Positions 6,393 through 6,594 of a stretch of DNA of 6,594 nt are shown one piece after another; the stretch's first letter is position 1, and every line of letters begins with the position of its first letter. The notes under the pieces were generated by a model that saw only the letters and a program-made list of their open reading frames with translations, searched no databases and had not been told where the DNA came from. Both the position numbers and the translations under genes were made by a program. The stretch comes from Verrucomicrobiota bacterium (lineage in GTDB: Bacteria; Verrucomicrobiota; Verrucomicrobiia; Limisphaerales; JADLHS01), in the NCBI GenBank assembly GCA_025360895.1, contig JANYBF010000621.1:1-6594 (forward strand). Direction: 5' to 3'.

Positions 6393-6594
6393 GCAATCAT
6401 CGAACGTCGCAATGGGGCGACGGTCGCTGGCGGGGTTCGGGCGGGGGCAGCGGCCGCCGCGCCAAGCGGGAGGTCGGCGCTCCGCACAACTGCGCCCAAA
6501 ATCATTCCCGCAATTTGCTCCGCTGCCCTCGGCGTGTGCCAGCGCGCCAAGGCCGCTTTCATCTCCTCCCGGGCGGCAACATCCTCGACAAGCC
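6389..6594 (-). CDS. murG: Probable MurG C-terminal end (5' part outside window)
   Basis: An open frame enters from the right edge and gives 67 residues before its TGA. The first half reads LVEDVAAREEMKAALARW, then HTPRAAEQIAGMILGAV. This matches the end of MurG proteins, where a helix with Met and Ala residues leads into a 'P-D/x-A-A-E-R-I-A' pattern. MurG is the membrane-associated glycosyltransferase that adds GlcNAc to lipid I to make lipid II. The catalytic and UDP-GlcNAc-binding parts lie outside the window. The remaining 30 or so residues are an Ala/Pro-rich tail ending LRRSMIA, which is longer than usual and low in complexity. MurC, the other expected neighbour, ends differently, with a GAGD-type strand, which is absent here. 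The call rests on a short match plus gene context. Confidence 0.65.
   Translation of the reverse strand, partial: LVEDVAAREEMKAALARWHTPRAAEQIAGMILGAVVRSADLPLGAAAAAPARTPPATVAPLRRSMIA

Noticed and set aside
1..6594. Mobile element, CRISPR array, tRNA or other accessory system
   Set aside because: I saw no direct repeats, terminal inverted repeats, spacer arrays or cloverleaf-like segments. The window is almost fully coding with conserved housekeeping genes.

Overview
This window is the downstream end of a division and cell-wall (dcw) cluster on the minus strand, convergent with an ABC exporter gene on the plus strand. Reading the minus strand in the direction of transcription (right to left) gives: the C-terminal end of a MurG-like gene (cut by the window edge), murB, ddl, ftsQ, ftsA and ftsZ. 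These are packed with a 4-base ATGA overlap (murG-like/murB), gaps of 5, 13 and 13 bases, and an 8-base overlap (ftsQ/ftsA). They look like one transcription unit. No gene-free stretch reaches 300 bases.

The DNA is GC-rich (about 60% by eye). The gene order, the use of MurB rather than MurC beside ddl, the MsbA-like exporter (which suggests an outer-membrane bacterium), and a strongly divergent FtsZ with a long tail that still ends in a normal FtsA/ZipA-type binding peptide all fit a member of the Verrucomicrobiota/PVC group. That placement is inference: there is no rRNA or other marker gene in the window.

The genes cover consecutive steps. MurG makes lipid II, MurB makes UDP-MurNAc, and Ddl makes D-Ala-D-Ala, so these three supply the peptidoglycan precursor. 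FtsQ, FtsA and FtsZ build the septal ring: FtsZ is the cytoskeletal GTPase, FtsA is its actin-like membrane anchor, and FtsQ is the periplasmic scaffold. The exporter beyond ftsZ reads the opposite way and is probably a separate unit.

I do not see an unknown accessory system. The item most worth a second look is FtsZ. The T4 GGGTGTG loop, T3 loop and C-terminal peptide are intact. However, the T7 loop that supplies the catalytic acids is changed at the positions equivalent to E. coli N207, D209 and D212 (to E, H and E). The guanine-contacting N186/D187 pair is A/H, and the T1 glycine loop is rewritten. This could be a lineage trait or a functionally altered FtsZ. Other points of interest are a MurB with Cys at the catalytic Ser position, murG directly next to murB with no murC between, and an AT-rich possible internal promoter at the 3' end of ddl.
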